NCBI RefSeq assembly: GCF_014356525.2
Contig: NC_052510.1
Coordinates: forward strand, 57,983,273-58,047,272
Direction of reading: 5' to 3'
Length of the DNA stretch: 64,000 nucleotides
DNA from: Nilaparvata lugens
Lineage: Eukaryota; Arthropoda; Insecta; Hemiptera; Delphacidae
The notes beneath the pieces were generated by a model. That model was not told the origin of the DNA, ran no database searches, and saw nothing but the letters and a program-made list of their open reading frames with translations. The translations under genes were made by a program, and so were the position numbers. Below, in pieces: positions 1-11,615 of this stretch (positions within the stretch are counted from its first letter, which is position 1; every line of letters begins with the position of its first letter).

Positions 1-107
1 CAAAGTGACAGTTTGCTGCATCGAAAGAAACGTTTACGCCCGAGCCGTAGGCGAGGGCGGAATGGTTGAGTGCAGCAGAGGAACTTTGCGCACGTATTTC
101 ACATTAA

Positions 108-511
108 ATTTTTCCTACAGTTACCATTGAATATGAAAAGTGGGTAATTATGGGTAAAATTGCCTGAAATGCATCAAATGTTTTTCTGTGTAATTTTATT
201 ATTGATAAAAACCTTAATTTATTGTCAAATTGAATAAAAATGTTGTCCTTGGTTATAATATATACTTAATAATAAGGTGCTCGTTGTGCTTCGTTGCACC
301 TCTGCTTACTATAGCAGCCCAGTCACTGTTACCAACTTCATTTTGATTTTGCTGCACTGTTGCTCCATATAACCTACTAAGTATTTTGCGTTGCCATGTT
401 GCAAATCTGGAGTGCAGAAAAATTTTTCCCGCACTAGAGCGGAAAAGTGATTCTTTGCGTTCTGCAATCAGTGCAGCAATGGCCACTTTTCAAGGTAGCT
501 GTAGGAAAAAA
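108..511. mobile_element. Possible foldback/MITE, unclassified
   Basis: Inverted arms are visible at both ends: TTTTTCCTACAGTTACC near 110-126 and GGTAGCTGTAGGAAAAA near 494-510, one mismatch apart. A small hairpin (GGTGC ... GCACC) lies at about 276-301. The 77-codon minus-strand open frame inside it is unrecognised and I do not call it a gene. Bases 1-107 hold moderately GC-rich sequence without identified features. Confidence 0.35.
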
Positions 512-954
512 ATATTTTTGGATAACTTTGGATCTTGAGAGAAATAGAGAGATTTCTCGAAAACTTCGAGATGTAACTTGAATGAGGAGTTCAAATAACT
601 CAAAATTTGTAGACTAATTATCTTTAAAGTAAATTTTCAAATACTATATAACATATACATAAGTGATTCCTGATTGTCTTCCCTTAAGATCAGATCACAA
701 AAATATCGACTAAAATCATTGAGACATTCCTCTTCGTTCCATCGCGAATTAATGATAATAAATATTATTGATTTGTAAGATTGAAAATTTATTTCCTCCT
801 TTCCTCTGTCACGAAAGCTGAGTGTTGGAAGATCCTCTAATGCTTCAAATTCAACTGAAATTACATTGAACTGAACTATCATGAAAGATTAATTCACTCA
901 ATTAAGATTCGATTTTTGAAGGTTCATATCTAGAATAATAGTATCTGCTTGCAA

Positions 955-1310
955 GGCAGATATCAGAGTACAATTTAGAGTACAATTTTAGTTTCATCAT
1001 ATAGCTATGGTGAATGTGATATTTTCGAGCTCAAAATTTAAGTGTTTTTATTCTTTATTTTGTGAATTTATAGTTTGTTTCATGTTTTTAAGAAACTTTT
1101 ATTATTAATCCATCCAAATTTAAAATTGTTTGTTTTATTCTAATTTATATTTTAGATTGTGATTTGGTGTAGAAATTTGAATGGACATAACCTATAATAT
1201 TTGGACAATTTAAAACTAAATTAGGAAATTGAAGAAGTTTTAGGCAATAGCCTGTTTTTTCTTTTCCGATTCTTGTATTTTTTTGCTAACCTTATAAATA
1301 AATAAATTTA
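955..1310 (+). mobile_element. Retroposed 3' end (SINE/LINE-like), family B
   Basis: The piece ends in a small hairpin (GGCAATAGCCTG) followed by a TAAATAAATAAAT tail, the layout of a retroposed transcript 3' end. A minus-strand relative lies at 42410-43000 and a plus-strand relative at 56580-56830. No coding sequence was seen. Bases 512-954 and 1311-1860 hold ordinary AT-rich DNA with no supported feature. Confidence 0.5.
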
Positions 1311-1937
1311 CTTTTTCTGCCTTTGACACAGCCGATGATTGAGGAATCATCATAATAATGATTTCATTCAGAGTGAGAATACTCAACCAGTAAAGTAGGA
1401 TTCGATTCAAAACCTTCATGTCAAACTATAAGTTCCAACTCAAAACCTACTCGACTGATCAAGTTTTTTTACTTCAGGATATCCTGGATAAACCACAAAA
1501 CTTTTTTGATTCCCCATTCTATCGTCTGTGATTTATTCAAGAAAAGACGTAATCTGGACTAAACTAACTAGACATCAGTTGAAACATCAAACTGTGAAGT
1601 CCTACATTATGATAGTAAGGTACCAGAACGAGTAATACCATCTCAACCACAAATTCAATTCAAAATCCTCCTATCTGTCCACTGACAACGAATTGGCGTG
1701 GGCTGCCAGCTTACACACAACTAGTAATAAATTCTTGTGATAACACACATCGCTTGAAAAATAGAAGGACCGACGACAGAGCTCTGATAATTTACAGCAG
1801 TGGTCGGGCACACTAAATAAACAGATCCCTCTGATGAGTGAGTAGTAGATATCAGCCGGGATAAACGAGTGCTGTTAATCGTAAACCCGAAAGCAAATGG
1901 TAGATTACGGCCCCAGGGTTGCGGTGGTTTTGAGAAT

Positions 1938-1977
1938 GGGGGGTTTCAAGGGGTGCAGTGGGGTTCAGGGGGGGGGG
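1938..1977 (+). promoter_or_regulatory. Four-tract G-quadruplex motif
   Basis: Four runs of at least four G (6, 4, 4 and 10 bases) are separated by loops of 6, 6 and 4 bases, meeting the standard G4 sequence rule. It sits in a locally GC-richer, apparently non-repetitive stretch (about 1870-2230) that also holds a GT-rich tract (2131-2160). The role is unknown; a promoter or first exon is possible but no ORF supports it. Confidence 0.6.
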
Positions 1978-2594
1978 AACACGCGAAACCGTGCCAAAAC
2001 TGTTTGATCTGGCGCGTGCATCGATCAAAACCCTCTCAAAATACCCTCATTGGGCGGATTTTGTTTTTTTTATCAGCGCGCTCTCTACCCGGTAATCCCG
2101 CTTTGAGCGATACATTTCATTGAGGTTTTGCGTGTGTGTGTCTCTGTGTGAGTGTGTGTGGGAGCAAGAATTCCACGTTCACGTTCTGCAATCTCCTGAC
2201 ACCACTCCTTACCCCTCCACCCACCTCACAAACACCCCAATCGCAATAATGTTTGTATGTGGGACTGCATGCGTGAGTGTGTGATGTTTCCACACATATT
2301 ATCTGGGTAGAGGGATTGGAAGTAAGTTGGAGGAGGGGTTCGTTTTGTTGATTGAACTTCTTTAAATTTCAAAAGTGGAACTTGGATTTCAATGAGATTC
2401 CCGGATGTTTGAACGTAGTCTTGAAAACTTTTAGAATTGGACTTCATATTGGATTTTGATGAGTAGCTATTTTGATTTTCTATCTGCCTGTAATACTGTC
2501 ACAATAAGAACATTTTGCACAGTCAAAGCATCATGTTGGTGACACATACTTGATATTCCAATAATCGTGATATTAATTGTTCAGTCCTCAATAA

Positions 2595-3280
2595 ATATCG
2601 GGGCACCGACCTTAGTTCTGCAGTACAGAAGCATAGAAGCATAAAAGCATAGTTTATACATATTTATGTATTCATTTGTAGCACATTACAGAAAACACTT
2701 TGAAGTTTGTAATATGAATTAGGAGGAAACAGTTTTGGGCTGTGCCTGTTGGTCCTTTCCCATTCAATTGAAAGAATTGTGTTCTGTGTATCAATAAATA
2801 AATGAATTGAAATGACACAATGAATAAATGACACAAGACATAAATAGATTGAAAACACTCAAAAACTTACATTAGAAACATAAATTTTTGGGAACACCGG
2901 TTGAGAAAGGGAACACAGTTGCCGAAAATTTCCGTTTCTAATGTAATTTTTCAAGTGATTTCAATCTATTTATGTCTTGTGTCTCCTATTTCAATTTATT
3001 TATCTATTGATACACAGAACACAATTCTTCCAATTGAATGGGAAAGGACCAACAGGCACAGCCCAAAACTGTTTCCTCCCCGAATTTTTATGCATACAAT
3101 ATAAATACGGTAGTCCAAAAAGTAGGTTATATTCCATACAATTTTGAATTTGAGTTTTATTTTTAGTCTAGACATTTGAAAACAGAAAAGTTCGAATTTA
3201 GATTTTTTACAAATCAAATTTGATGACAAAATAACACTCAGTAATTACTTGAAACTGTAAAATAATGATTAACTTGATTT
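2595..3280 (-). mobile_element. Helitron-like 3' part (family A), interrupted by a foldback
   Basis: Read on the minus strand, the right part (2985-3280) matches the 3' regions at 11281-11615, 30770-31047 and 53870-54164, including the hairpin around TTTTGGGCTGTGCC and the AATAAATA stretch. The left edge carries the GGTGCCCCGATAT terminus. Between them (about 2640-2985) lies an imperfect inverted repeat related to the foldbacks at 18644-19145, so a nested insertion or rearrangement is likely. Confidence 0.45.
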
Positions 3281-3594
3281 TTTGTTAATGATTAACTTCA
3301 TTTTGATGCTAATGAAAATCAAATCAATTCAATGGTGAATATTTCCCCTAAAGGACTGAGTCTGTAAACTCAAATCAGAAGATGTACATAGACCTCGCAT
3401 CCTCAAAATTCCTGAGGTTGAATCATTGATCTTCATTGGTGATGTAGTGACTTGACGGCTTGCTCAATATCAAGTTACTCATTTAAAACTAATCACAAGC
3501 GCTAAAAAAATTTGAAGATATCCTTGTAAACTATTTCGACTTGACAAGTTTGAAGTACGAAGATTGATTGCTTGCGAGTGAGCAGGGAAGAGTT

Positions 3595-3702
3595 GATTGA
3601 GGGAGAGAGAAAGAGTGAGTGGGAGAGAGACCGAGTGACAGACAGAGAGAGGAAGAGAGTGAGAGAGAGAGAGAGAAAAAAAGACAGAACGAGAGAGAGT
3701 GT
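3595..3702. repeat. GA-rich simple sequence
   Basis: An interrupted GAGA tract. The serine/leucine-rich minus-strand ORF over it is a translation artefact. Confidence 0.8.
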
Positions 3703-3971
3703 GTGATTGCTGATTGGACAGTCATTAACAAAGTCTGTGATTGCTCATTCAGCGTCAACTTTATGCCACGTTAGAACTCAAGTCAAAAAACAAAGTGAGG
3801 CCCATAATTGATTACTGTTGCGCACTATTCATTAAAGTTTGCTCATCAGCTTGGAATTTGAAAACGATTACGAGTCAGTCTTGGATTTTGTTTGCTTTCA
3901 GATTGCAAGGACCTCTTCTGTCAATTAAGTTCATGGGATACGAAAGTCTCTGATTTGTTAACTTGAGATTA

Positions 3972-4160
3972 AGGCCCGGTTGCACAAGAGCCTGTTTAAT
4001 TTCAATTAAATGCTACGAGAGCCAATCAGAGAATACGTTTTTGAAAATAAGGTTTCTCCGATTTATTCTTGATTCTAGGCATTTAATCACGATTAAAATT
4101 TGACAGGGCATCTAATCCCGATTAAAATTTAACGTTTTGTGCGACTTAGTTTTATCAGCT
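3972..4160. mobile_element. Degenerate MITE
   Basis: Left end GGCCCGGTTGCACAAGAGCC faces a decayed right end containing TTTTGTGCGACTTA. The interior has two near-identical copies of TCACGATTAAAATTTGACA / TCCCGATTAAAATTTAACG. A better-preserved element with comparable GCAC termini lies at 59428-59574. The superfamily is not determined. Confidence 0.4.
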
Positions 4161-4194
4161 GTACTGAATGATGAGTTGTGTTTTTCTGGCTCTA

Positions 4195-4480
4195 AATTTT
4201 GTCAAATTACGCAAAAATGTGATTTGAATTAATGGTGATTTGAGTGTGATATTGTTTTTCATTCTGTTTTTAACCGTCAAAATTTAAAATTCTTAGTTTT
4301 CGTTGTTTTTTAGTGAAAATGGACTAAATTTGAGAAAGTGAAACCATAACCCTATTTCGGACTTTTATAATGTTATCTAAATTTGGGAGAGAAATAGTAG
4401 AAGGAGTATCCTTAGTTTTTCTCTCCCAATCAGTGCTACTTTGTAGAAATTATAAATGAATAAATTGAAAAAAAAATAAA
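4195..4480 (+). mobile_element. Retroposed 3' end, family C
   Basis: It contains the ATCTAAATTTGGGAGAGAAATAG ... TTTCTCTCCCAATC hairpin and ends in an ATAAATGAATAAA tail. Related copies: 7868-8720 (minus), 9895-10060 (plus), 25945-26090 (plus). It looks like a non-autonomous retroposed element. Confidence 0.5.
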
Positions 4481-4798
4481 AAAACTAAGCCTTAAGCTAG
4501 CTAGGGTCAATTCCTTTATTGAACTAGGGTTGAATCTCATGTAGAATAGGGCTTCATGCAACTGAGCCTTCTATTAATTTGAGTGATTGAGTTTAAAACT
4601 CATGTAGGAGAATCTTGAAATTGTTTTAGAATCAATGTGTTACAGCCGTGAGAGGAGTATTTATTGATTGGGTCTTGAGAAATCTGAAAAATGAACTTTA
4701 ACTCAAAATCCATCTGAGTGCTTTATTCCTATGCAATTTCCAAAATTGGATGAAACAAGCTCGTATTTTGAATGGAAACTGTATTTCACAATAGATTG

Positions 4799-5030
4799 TT
4801 TTTTGTGTAGTTGAGAAGTTGATATTGTGGTAATTATTCATATTGAAAGAAGAAAACTGAGAAATTGTCAAAAAACCACAGATTTATTGATAGTTAGAAA
4901 GACCGGTTTCGGTTATTACACCATTGTCAATCTCTGATAAACTCAGAGATTATCAGTTCTTTCTAAGTTCAGGTCTTTCTAAGTATTAATAATTCTGTGG
5001 TTTTTGACAATTTCTCAGTCTTTTTCATTT
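4799..5030. mobile_element. Penelope-like foldback, diverged copy
   Basis: Left extension TTTTGTGTAGTTGAGAAG, then an arm with AGACCGGTTTCGGTTATTAC, then a decayed inverted arm ending GTCTTTTTCATTT. The right arm has lost its CCGAAACCGG core. Flanking duplication is weak (GATTGT shared on both sides). See the intact copies at 12291-12744, 40875-41130 and 58421-58683. Confidence 0.6.
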
Positions 5031-6164
5031 AATAATGATTGTATTATTCATTGTCCCCTTATTTTGTTCAACTTTTCCATGGGTTAAACTGCAACCAACA
5101 CAGCTTGAAAATCTTAGCTGAAAAAATTAATCTATAGAAACCAACAAGATACACATACTCCAAGTTTGTTTGGTGGAACTGAAGTTTTGTAGTTGAAGTA
5201 TAAAAAATCCATGAATCATCCATATATATTTTCAGATATTCATAGATTTTTATAAGACAGAGAAGCTATTATAATAACACAGACTCGTTCTAGGTGAGGA
5301 GTATTATTCTTTGAAATTATTGTAAAGTTAACATTCAAAATGTTTGTAACATGTTACTTTTTGAGAATAAAAACTTCTTCATTCATTCATAATATTATCA
5401 TCACAAATATTATTATTACAGAAATATTATTTCATTTATATTAATATTTCACAAATATTATTACAGAATATTATTCTTCTTTCAATGCACACATTTCCAG
5501 AAAGAGAACGACTTGAAAGTCGTTGAATCTTTTGTTGATTAGTTGAACAGGAGGTCTAGTACGAACAAGAAAAAAAAGAAAAACCTTTACGGTTTGAATC
5601 ACTAAGCTTCTTGTATTCTAATACCACTGTTTAAATATTTCCATGATAATTATTCTCATTTATTTCAGACATAATCCGAGAGTTCACTCTTAAGCGCTAA
5701 TTGTTCACTCAGTAATGACAAAAACAATAATTAAAATTTTAGAACTCCCATGTGCAGACCAGTGGAACAGTTAGTAATCACCCGTCTTATGATACCTATA
5801 ATAATCTCTGCTTTCGAATAACAATTGACTGGGAGACTCACTCAATCAACTAAGATAACAGTACCATAAATGGTTCGTGTAGGTTTCAAAGTCTTTTAAC
5901 ACAAACGTGTTAATTGATTATTTCCACTGTTATAGAACTGGTGTATTACCTTATTTTCAGTGTTATAAAAACATTCAATTTGCAGGCTGTGTGCGGTTTG
6001 ATCCATTAATGTACAAATGCTGTCTGTTACCTTCCCAGGGCAAGAGCACAACCGTAAAAGCTGCCTCTATATGAGTGCTATTAATGGAAATGGAACTGGT
6101 TAAACCTACAGGGATCGCTGCCTGGTTTAAAAACATTCAATAAACATCGACATTCGAGTTTATC
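5031..6164. other. AT-rich DNA without recognised features
   Basis: I see no gene here. A short direct-repeat patch of ACAAATATTATTA type occurs near 5400-5475. Confidence 0.5.
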
Positions 6165-6725
6165 GTGGCTGTCTGTTGTGTGTGAAACTAAGGGAAATTT
6201 GTAAGCTTTCAGAGTTAGTTTTGGGACTAAAACGGTATGGAATAATAGCAAAATTATGTCTCAGTATTTGTGAATTTGTTTGTTTTCAGGATAATTTTTT
6301 GTAATTTATTGTAACTGTTTGTTTGTTGTATGAGTGAAATTTGTAAGCTTGCAGAGTTAGTTTTGAGGCCAAAACTGTATGGAATAATAGGAAATTTATG
6401 TCTCAATATTTGTGAATTTGTTAGTTTTCAGGATAATTCTTTGTAATTTATTGTAACTGTTTGTTTGTTGTGTGTATAATTGAGGGAAATTTGTAAGCTT
6501 GCAGAGTAAGTTTTGAGACTAAAACGGTATGTAATAATAGGAAATTTATGTCTCAGTATTTGTGAATTTGTTCGTTTTCACGATAATTTTTTGTAATTCA
6601 TTGTACCTGTTTGTTTGTTGTATGAGTGAAATTTGTAAGCTTGTAGAGTTAGTTTTGAGACTAAAACGGTATGGAATAATAGCAAATTCATGTCTCAGTA
6701 TTTGTGAATTAGTTTGTTCACAGGA
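6165..6725 (+). repeat. Tandem repeat, ~142-150 bp unit, about 3.8 copies
   Basis: The phrase AAATTTGTAAGCTT recurs at about 6195, 6337, 6487 and 6629 (spacings 142, 150, 142). Units differ by small indels and a few substitutions. Short open frames in it are unremarkable. Confidence 0.85.
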
Positions 6726-6729
6726 TTCT

Positions 6730-6950
6730 TTCTTTCAATTTTTGATATAACCTTCATTAGTTTTGAAGTGTAAATTGGACTTTTCGAAGTAAAAAGTGAA
6801 ATCTTAACCTCATTCTTTTTTGAAACTTTTATTTGTAAAAATTTGGGAGAAGAAGACAGTTTTGGGCTATGCCTGTTGTCTTCTCCCAATCATATAATAT
6901 ATATAATAATTATGATTTGTGATTGTCAATGAAATAAATAGATGAATAAT
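6730..6950 (+). mobile_element. Retroposed 3' end (family A-like)
   Basis: The hairpin GGGAGAAGAAGACAG ... TTGTCTTCTCCC surrounds a GGGCTATGCCTG loop, followed by an AATGAAATAAATAGATGAAT tail. A minus-strand relative lies at 26235-26500. Confidence 0.55.
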
Positions 6951-7004
6951 TGTTTTCTAGGATCGTTCGTGTTCACCACTTCTTCACAGAGTCTACTCAA
7001 CTAC

Positions 7005-7275
7005 CTACTCTCACAATATTTTTGTCTTCCTTTTGTTTTCCAACTCCATATTCCCCCTTTTTTGTTTCTTTATTCCCTCTTGTATCTTCTCTTCTCATCC
7101 TATATTTTTTATCTTCCTCATTCACTATAATATCATCTATTTCTCCTCTCATCTTCGGTACTAGATAAGGTCTCCCGTTCTTCCCTACTACTCTATTCCC
7201 ATTTCCCCTATTTCTATCCCCCTGAAAAATCCTATTCCAACCATATCCCATTGTCTCCTCTCCTGAGAAATAACC
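7005..7275. repeat. Long polypyrimidine-biased tract
   Basis: About 265 bases on the plus strand are dominated by C and T without a strict repeat unit. The minus strand is open for 93 codons (6997-7278), purine-biased and rich in charged residues. The frame is unrecognised and is probably a by-product of the strand bias. Confidence 0.6.
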
Positions 7276-7867
7276 CATTCAAAGCCGGCGTCTGCAAATT
7301 TGCAACGCGCCTGTAAATAAGTTTCTCAAGATTATAAAAAAGGCGCATTGGTGGAAGTGAGAAAAATGTTTTTATTAAGAGGAAAATGGACCGGAAAAGT
7401 GGTATGGGTATCGGAGAAAAGATAAAATCTGGGCCGCAGCGCAGACCAGGTTATTTGTTTGGTATAGTCGGCTGAAAATGAACTTCGATTTTCTGTCTGC
7501 AAAACTCCCGTCTCTTATTATTTAAGCTGGAGGTGGCACGACTCTCTTCTTATCTGGTTCGCAACTGCAACCGATTCTATACAGAGATTCAATTAGAACT
7601 GTCAGCATTATTCAAACCTAACACCATTGGCTCTTAATCCAACCTATACTGCAAACCATCCTACACAGTTACACAGAGATTCATTCTAAATGGTCAGCAA
7701 GTCTTAAACTTCATTCCAATGTCTCTAAATCCAATCAATGCTGCAACCAATAATTTACAGTGATCTACAAACAGAGATTCAATTTAAACCGTCAGAATTT
7801 CTCAAACCTAACACCATTGGCTCTCAATCCAACCAATACTGCAATCAATTCTACACAAAGATTGATT

Positions 7868-8720
7868 ATTTTTAACTGCTTTATTGATTATTGATTGAAT
7901 ACAACAAATACATAATGAAAAATGATAGGGAGAGGAAAAATGAGGTAACCTTGTGCTATTCCTCTCCCAAATTTAGATAAGGTTATACATAGTCCATAGG
8001 TTGAGTCTTGGAAAATAAGGTAACCTTGTGCTATTCCTCACCCAAATTTAGATAAGGTTATACATAGTCCTTAGGTTGAGTCTTGGAAAATGAGGTAACC
8101 TTGTGCTATTCCTCTCCCAAATTTTGATAAGGTTATACATAGTCCATAGGTTGAGTCTTGGAAAATGAGGTAACCTTGTGCTATTCCTCTCCCAAATTTA
8201 GATAAGGTTATACATAGTCCATAGGTTGAGTCTTGGAAAATGAGGTAACCTTGTGCTATTCCTCTGCCAAATTTAGATAAGGTTATACATAGTCCATAGG
8301 TTGAGTCTTGGAAAATGAGGTAACCTTGTGTTATTCCTCTCCCAAATTTAGATAAGGTTATACATAGTCCATAGGTTGAGTCTTGGAAAATGAGGCAACC
8401 TTGTGCTATTCCTCTCCCAAATTTAGATCAGGTTATACATAGTCCATAGGTTGAGTCTTGGAAAATGAGGTAACCTTGTGCTATTCCTCTCCCAAATTTC
8501 GATAAGGTTATACATAGTCCATAGGTTGAGTCTTGGAAAATGAGGTAGCCTTGTGCTATTCCTCTCCCAAATGTAGATAAGGTTATACATAGTCCATAGG
8601 TTGAGTCTTGGAAAATGAGGTAACCTTGTGCTATTCCTCTCCCAAATTTAGATAGGTTACAGATCGTTCGAAATAGGTTAAGTCTAATTGTTCACTTCAC
8701 AAAAATTTAAACTGATTTAC
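7868..8720 (-). mobile_element. Retroposed element (family C) expanded by an internal array
   Basis: On the minus strand the left flank reads as the tail end (CAATAATCAATAAAGC) and the right flank as the upstream part (TGTGAAGTGAACAATTAGACTTAACC), exactly as in the single-unit relative at 9895-10060. The middle is expanded by the 75 bp array at 7943-8655. It interrupts the ~100 bp repeat. Confidence 0.65.
7943..8655. repeat. 75 bp tandem array, about 9.5 copies
   Basis: The unit runs from GAGGTAACCTTGTGCTATTC through GGTTGAGTCTTGGAAAAT. Copies are spaced exactly 75 bp and differ by scattered single substitutions. The unit is the reverse complement of the 3' hairpin region of the host element. 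Confidence 0.9.
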
Positions 8721-9284
8721 TTCAAAATGTCAGAATTTCTCACACCTAGCACCAATGCATTTTATCTTACTAAAATGCTGCAACCATATCAACAAATCAA
8801 CAACTCACATGTCAGTATCCCTTGAACTTAGCACCAATGTATCTTAATTCAACCAATGCTGCAACCAATTTCATACAGAGATTCACATAAACTGTCAGTA
8901 TCCCTCAAACCTAACACCATTGGCTCTTAGTTCAACCAATACTGCAAACTATTCTAAATAGAAATCACTGTCAGAATCCCCCAATATCCTGATATCATTG
9001 CTTCTTATACAACTATTGCTGACAGACTGATGTGAATCTCAGTATAGTTTGTGGCATTGTGGCGCAATTTGAAGAAGAGGACTATGTTTTTCGAAAAGTA
9101 GTAATCATAGACCTCACAATGCAAGGCAGCTCATGTTTGATAGATTCTGAGGTTTTCTGAATTTTGAGATTCATTTCTGATTTCCAGTATCCTTTATAAT
9201 ATAACATCGGAGTTCTCCATTTAACCAATGCTAGAATGAGACCAAAGTGTATCTCAGATTACAGTAGATTAGAGATATTTATTT

Positions 9285-9400
9285 ATTCATTCATTTAAGT
9301 ACTTATTAACACACAACCTAATTCATTTAAATGAATGGGGGAGGACCGAACGGAACAGCCCAAAACAGCTCCTTCCCCGAATTTATCTATGTAGACTATG
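9285..9400 (-). mobile_element. Retroposed 3' end fragment (family A-like)
   Basis: On the minus strand: GGGGAAGGAGCTGTTTTGGG, loop, then TCCTCCCCCATTCATTTAAA and an AATGAATAAATAAA tail. Confidence 0.5.
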
Positions 9401-9599
9401 TTACAATATATTCTGGCTAATACAAAATTGGTTGCCATGGCAAAATTTTAACTTGCTCTAAACTTTCGGCTCTAGATTTATTGTCTAAATTTAATATTTT
9501 TCAAATTTGGCTTAGTGGTTTTGTGTGGTGTTTCGGTTTTGTATATGTTTGGACTTTTTAACATCAAAATGAACTCAATTCCGAAGTGAAAAGTGTAAA

Positions 9600-9735
9600 T
9601 TTGAAGTGATGTGCTTACTATAACCTTAGTGTCCGGTTTCCCATCAGGGAACTTTGGACTATATACGGTGAGGTGGAACTACCCTTGGGTCTCCCCACCA
9701 TTCGAAGCCATAAGCTAATAATAATCATACACTAA
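9600..9735 (+). mobile_element. Possible retroposed 3' end fragment
   Basis: The phrases AACCTTAGTGTCCGG and GGTGAGGTGGAACTACCC ... GGGTCTCCCCACC form a hairpin like those of the other 3' ends. The tail is poor. A weak call. Confidence 0.3.
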
Positions 9736-9894
9736 TTTAAATTGATAAAAGTATAATTATTCAACGAACTCTACAAAATAAGACTAATTATTGATCACAA
9801 TGAAGATTTGAAGCAATTTGAATATTGTTAATATGATACTGTGATGAGACTACATAATACATTATATCGGTAGTGTTTAAACAATTGAAAACTG

Positions 9895-10060
9895 AAAATT
9901 TTGTGAAGTGAACAACTACAAGACTTAACCTATTTCGGAATATCATGTAACCTTATCTAAATTTGCGAGAGGAATGGCACAAGGTTACCTTATTTTTTGT
10001 CTCCCTATCATTTTTTATGATGTACTTGTTGTATGAATCAATAAATAATAAACATCGACT
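9895..10060 (+). mobile_element. Retroposed 3' end, family C, single unit
   Basis: TGTGAAGTGAACAAC, TTAACCTATTTCGG, GAGAGGAATGGCACAAGGTT and an AATCAATAAATAATAAA tail follow in order. This is the unamplified counterpart of 7868-8720. Confidence 0.55.
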
Positions 10061-11280
10061 TTTTAAAAGGATATGAAATTATATCCTACTCATCGACAAA
10101 CGACTATAATCTTGCTCTGTCTAGCAGTTGAAACAAAAATAGTTTGAACTGAGTTAATCTTAAGAAATAATATCAATATTTCGAGGGCTTTCATATATTT
10201 TCAACAAAACTAGAAAGAATAAAAATTTCTAGTTAGTGAATGAATTATTTGTACATGCTCGTACACGATTCTGAAGATTTCCAACCATCCAGTAAAGTAT
10301 TAAATTTAGTATTTTTGAAGTGGGAGCTTTATCGTTTCAAGTTTATTATATTTGACTTCAGATACTGCTGTTGGGGAGATGTAGTGATATTCAACCATAT
10401 TGAAACTTTGGGATAAATTTGTGATATTTCAACACTGACAACATCCCAGTGTTTCACCATATTATATTTCTATACATGTAGGAAGGATATAACGACAATC
10501 TATTCCGGTATCGAATTTTCAATCCACCAACAAGACACTTTACGACAAATTCTTACAAAAATTGAAGCTACAAGCTGCCGGAGTCTCTCCAAATTCACAT
10601 GAGTCACGCTTCATATCTCTTGAATCATTTTTACAAACCTCTGGGAAATTTATCCGATCTTTTGTCAGTTTTCTATCTCGAGCTGGAAATCCATTTATTT
10701 GGGGCGCAGAAGATTCGCTGTTGTCGAAAACTGAGTTTTATACTTTCCAATATGCAAGGGCTTATGGGTACAAATATGGCTGCTTACCGCGGTATCTCCA
10801 GCAAACGAAGCCGGGAATATTACTGGAGCTTCTTCCCATCCCGACCGTCTCCTTTGAACTAGCTTTATCCGTTCCATTTCGTTCTCATATAAATTTTATG
10901 TCCTGAGCTATATAATATATGCTATCTTTTCCTCTTTCCCCATTGTTTATCACAGGACTCCTTCACCTTATACGTCAAAAACATTCAGTCAATCTTTGCT
11001 GAGTCGTCAAAGGAAAATCGACATAGAATACTGGGGCTTCAGAAAAGCACCAATATGAACTCACCCTATGTTAAGTCTTCAAACATACTTGAAATTGTTA
11101 TACTAGAGAAATTTTGAGTGGAATGGGATATGGGAGGAGGATACTTGGATTTGAATGCTGAATCATCTATAAAGGCCAGGACTTGAAGAGAAGTTTTCGG
11201 GGAGATCTACAGCACTTAATTTAACAAATACTGTAGCAAACATAATTATATCATTCTAAATTGAAGTATATCAACATTTT
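10061..11280. other. Mostly non-repetitive AT-rich DNA with a GC-richer core
   Basis: The stretch 10690-10870 is GC-richer than its surroundings and open in three overlapping frames (114 codons plus, 87 codons plus, 60 codons minus). None gives a recognisable protein and the overlap argues against any one being real. It could be a non-coding conserved or regulatory element. Confidence 0.35.
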
Positions 11281-11615
11281 ATTAGCTAATCATTATTTTA
11301 GGCTACAGTTTCAAGTGATTAGTGAGTGTTATTTTGTTATTCATTTTGGTTTGTAAACAATATAAGTTGGAACTTTTCTGTTTTCAAATGTTTGGACTGA
11401 AAATTGGGCCTGAATTCAAGTGTATGGAACATAACCTACTTTTTGGACTGTTTATAGTGTATCAATCAAAATTCAGGGAAGGAACAGTTTTGGGCTGTTG
11501 GTCCTTCCCCGATCATTTTGAAGAATTGTGTTATGTGTATCAATAAATAAATATTTTAATTTTTGCTCTTATGCTTCTATGCTTTTGTACTCCGGAGCGA
11601 AGCTCGGTGTCCCAT
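11281..11615 (+). mobile_element. Helitron-like 3' part, family A
   Basis: AAGTGATTAGTGAGTGTTAT, TTTTCAAATGTTTGGACTG, ACATAACCTACTTTTTGGAC, the GGAAGGAACAG...GGTCCTTCCCC hairpin and AATAAATAAATA occur in order, then a terminal stem CGGAGCGAAGCTCGGTGTCCC. Related to 30770-31047 and 53870-54164. No 5' TC end was found, so this is a 5'-truncated copy. Confidence 0.5.

Larger units (their letters stand above)
7580..9040 (+). repeat. Ancient ~100 bp degenerate tandem repeat, interrupted
   Basis: Units carry the recurring phrases CTAACACCATTGGCTCTTA, CCAACCAATACTGCAA and CAGAGATTCA...GTCAG. They occur at 7580-7867 and again at 8690-9040, split by the element at 7868-8720. The same family in the same orientation appears at 15560-17640, 28557-28625 and 34495-34690. 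Confidence 0.6.

Noticed and set aside
7943..8655. CRISPR-like regular spacing
   Set aside because: Units are contiguous 75 bp repeats with no spacers, in eukaryotic DNA.
10562..10906. 114-codon plus-strand ORF
   Set aside because: Two other frames are open over the same bases and no domain is seen; noted only as a GC-richer block.
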